Positions 4,916 to 6,405 of a stretch of 6,405 bases of DNA are shown piece by piece. The notes beneath the pieces are model-generated. The model was not told where the DNA came from and did no database searches. It saw only the letters and a program-made list of their open reading frames with translations. The DNA is from an uncultured Oscillospiraceae bacterium. Its GTDB lineage: Bacteria; Bacillota; Clostridia; Oscillospirales; Ruminococcaceae. Both the position numbers and the translations under genes were made by a program. The stretch's first letter is position 1, and each line of letters opens with the position of its first letter. Where the stretch lies: assembly GCA_934481355.1 (NCBI GenBank), contig CAKSPH010000046.1:1-6405 (forward strand), in the 5' to 3' direction.

Positions 4916-6295
4916 ATGTCAGACAAAAAAGACGGACTTAATATCTGCCTTATGAACGACTCGTTCCCTCCTGTTATTGATGGAGTGGCGACTACTATAC
5001 TGAACTACGCAGAAATAATCAACAGCGAGCTCGGGCGCGCGACCGTCGTGACCCCCGATTACCCCGGGGCGCAGGATAATTTTCCGTTCCCTGTCGTCAG
5101 ATACACAAGTATGTCGATAACCGAAAAGATATGCAGCTACCGCATGGGTTATCCGTTTTCCGCAAGCAAGCTGGATTCCCTGACAAGCAGCGGCTTCGAC
5201 ATAATTCACACCCACTGCCCGTTTTCCTCGATGATAATGGCGCGGGTGCTACGGACTAAGATAGACGCGCCCATGGTTCTGACCTACCACACGAAATTCG
5301 ATATCGACATAAAGCGCGCGCTTCCCACAAAGCTCATGCAGGATCAGGCGATAAAGCTGCTGATATCCAACATCTCCTCCGCCGACGAGATATGGACGGT
5401 CAGCGAGGGCGCACGCCAGAACCTCATAAGCCTCGGCTATCAGGAGACCGAGGGCAGGCAGATACGCATTATGGAAAACGGCGTTGATTTCCCGAAGGGG
5501 CGCGCCGACGCCGAGGACGCGGCATACCTCCGCTCTGAGCTCGGGCTGGAGGGACACGGCCCCGTGTTCCTGTTCGTGGGACGGCTGCTGTGGTACAAGG
5601 GTATCCGGTGCATTCTGGACAGCCTGAAAATACTGGACGAAAAGGGCATTGATTTCCGCATGATGTTCGTCGGCGACGGAGCCGACCGCGCGGAGATAGA
5701 AGCCTGCGTTGACGAGCTGAAACTCCGCGGAAAGGTGGTATTCACCGGCGCGGTATTCGACCGCGAGGAGCTGCGCGTGTACTACACCGCCGGGGACCTG
5801 TTCATCTTCCCGTCGCAGTACGACACCAACGGAATAGTCGTGCGGGAAGCCGCAGCCTGCGGAGTAGCCTCCGTGCTGATAAAGGGAAGCTGCGCGGCAG
5901 AGGGCATAACTCACTGCCACACCGGAATACTCACCGATGATTCCGCCGAGGCAGTGGCGGCTGAGCTGGAATACGCCGCCGGGCACATTGAGGAAGTCCG
6001 ACAGATGGGCGAGCACGCAATGAACGAGGTCTATATGTCGTGGGAAACCTCCGTAAAAAACGCCTACGAGCGCTACGGCGTGGTAATCGACGACTGGAAG
6101 AGCGGAAAATCCTGCAACCGCGAAACCAGCATTCAGCAGGATCTATTTACCGGAATAGGCCGCCTGACGGACGCGGTACAGCGCTTCAGGAGCATTCCTG
6201 CGGTATCCGCGATACGCGAGAGCAACACCCGCTATATGGCGAAGCACCGCGCGAAAAAGGAAGAGAAGAAGCTCAGCGAAGAGCCGGAAGAATAA
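4916..6295 (+). CDS. GT4-family glycosyltransferase, DX7E variant
   Basis: This is a retaining GT-B fold glycosyltransferase (CAZy GT4) of 459 residues, probably acting at the inner face of the membrane to transfer a sugar from a nucleotide-sugar donor. The N-terminal acceptor domain has NDSFPPVIDGVATTILNY (14-31), including the usual glycine of the first loop, plus HTHCPF (98-103) and TYHTKFDID (123-131). The C-terminal donor domain has FVGRLLWYKGI (220-230), VGDG (252-255) and FPSQYDTNGIVVREAAACG (298-316). In the last motif the first acidic residue of the canonical EX7E pair is Asp (D303...E311). A Lys/Glu-rich tail (about 443-459) ends the protein. ATG 4916 is chosen because AAGGAG lies 9 nt upstream. 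An in-frame TTG at 4877 overlaps the promoter -10. Relatives include diacylglycerol glucosyltransferases and lipid-linked mannosyltransferases. Donor and acceptor cannot be read from the sequence. Confidence 0.92.
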   Translation: MSDKKDGLNICLMNDSFPPVIDGVATTILNYAEIINSELGRATVVTPDYPGAQDNFPFPVVRYTSMSITEKICSYRMGYPFSASKLDSLTSSGFDIIHTHCPFSSMIMARVLRTKIDAPMVLTYHTKFDIDIKRALPTKLMQDQAIKLLISNISSADEIWTVSEGARQNLISLGYQETEGRQIRIMENGVDFPKGRADAEDAAYLRSELGLEGHGPVFLFVGRLLWYKGIRCILDSLKILDEKGIDFRMMFVGDGADRAEIEACVDELKLRGKVVFTGAVFDREELRVYYTAGDLFIFPSQYDTNGIVVREAAACGVASVLIKGSCAAEGITHCHTGILTDDSAEAVAAELEYAAGHIEEVRQMGEHAMNEVYMSWETSVKNAYERYGVVIDDWKSGKSCNRETSIQQDLFTGIGRLTDAVQRFRSIPAVSAIRESNTRYMAKHRAKKEEKKLSEEPEE

Positions 6296-6302
6296 AATAA
6301 AA

Positions 6303-6329
6303 GCGGGGACTGTAAAATACAGTCCCCGC
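6303..6329 (-). terminator. Intrinsic terminator for leftward transcription entering the window
   Basis: A perfect 11-bp stem (GCGGGGACTGT 6303-6313, ACAGTCCCCGC 6319-6329) has a 5-nt loop. On the minus strand it is followed by TTTTATTTTATT, so it should stop transcription coming from outside the window towards the glycosyltransferase 3' end. In the glycosyltransferase direction it lies 8 bp after the stop codon but lacks a T-tract, and the repeat hairpin follows it directly. The last stem base is also the first base of the 76-bp repeat. Confidence 0.75.
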
Positions 6330-6404
6330 AGCTTGTCGAAAAAGTCATCTTTCGTAGAAAAAAGAAAGATGGCTTTTTGAATATTAAGCAGCGAGGAATA
6401 TGAA
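6329..6404 (+). repeat. 76-bp repeat, right copy (inverted relative to left end)
   Basis: This copy is the exact reverse complement of 1-76. It starts AGCTTGTCG after the gene-specific GC hairpin, forms the 15-bp stem with a 10-nt loop, and continues through GAATATT and AAGCAGCGAGG. The GCTT at 6331-6334 can also pair with AAGC at 6386-6389, extending the structure around an internal loop. As on the left, the repeat lies just beyond the 3' end of a gene and in that gene's sense orientation. The repeat may continue past the window. Confidence 0.9.
6339..6378 (+). terminator. Hairpin in the right repeat, possible terminator of the glycosyltransferase gene
   Basis: The arms are AAAAAGTCATCTTTC (6339-6353) and GAAAGATGGCTTTTT (6364-6378) around GTAGAAAAAA. 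The 10-bp core followed by five T residues and preceded by five A residues fits a bidirectional terminator. One position pairs as T·G (U·G in RNA) only in the direction of the glycosyltransferase transcript. Function is inferred from structure. Confidence 0.5.
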
Positions 6405-6405
6405 A

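Noticed and set aside
1..6405. Composite transposon or genomic island carrying the metal operon
   Set aside because: No transposase, integrase or target duplication is visible, and base and codon usage look uniform across the genes. The flanking repeats alone do not establish mobility.

Overview
The window looks like chromosomal DNA from a clostridial Firmicute, most likely an Oscillospiraceae/Ruminococcus-like gut or rumen bacterium. This rests on sigma-A promoters with TATAAT and 17-bp spacers, strong AAGGAG ribosome sites, frequent ATA isoleucine codons in fairly GC-rich coding DNA, and the style of the protein families. The taxonomic call is inference and needs a database search. No phage, plasmid, CRISPR or RNA gene was seen.

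Layout. Positions 1-76 and 6329-6404 are a perfect 76-bp inverted repeat, each copy built around a long hairpin and lying just downstream of a gene's 3' end. The left half (102-3012, minus strand) is a compact four-gene metal-uptake operon. It encodes a Fur-family regulator (Zur-like), a ZnuA-type solute-binding lipoprotein with a His/Asp-rich loop, the ZnuC ATPase and the ZnuB permease. Junctions overlap or nearly touch. A strong promoter drives it, and a Fur-box-like operator lies over the expected transcription start, so the operon is probably repressed by its own first gene product when metal is sufficient.

A second promoter in the same 160-bp intergenic region fires the other way into a two-gene unit (3173-4787). 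The first gene encodes an uncharacterised protein with an N-terminal zinc ribbon, an acidic linker and TPR-like helices. The second encodes a small bacterial PH-domain protein with an unexpected calcium-loop-like tail. After a short gap with its own promoter comes a GT4 glycosyltransferase (4916-6295) of the type that glycosylates membrane lipids or surface polymers.

How they work together. The regulator, binding protein, ATPase and permease form a self-contained high-affinity zinc (possibly manganese or iron) importer with its own control. The three rightward genes have no demonstrated link to it. The zinc-ribbon protein is the only one with even a suggestive connection. No clearly new multi-gene system is visible. 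The most notable structure is the repeat pair that bounds the window, which may simply mark where a short-read contig broke at an interspersed repeat.
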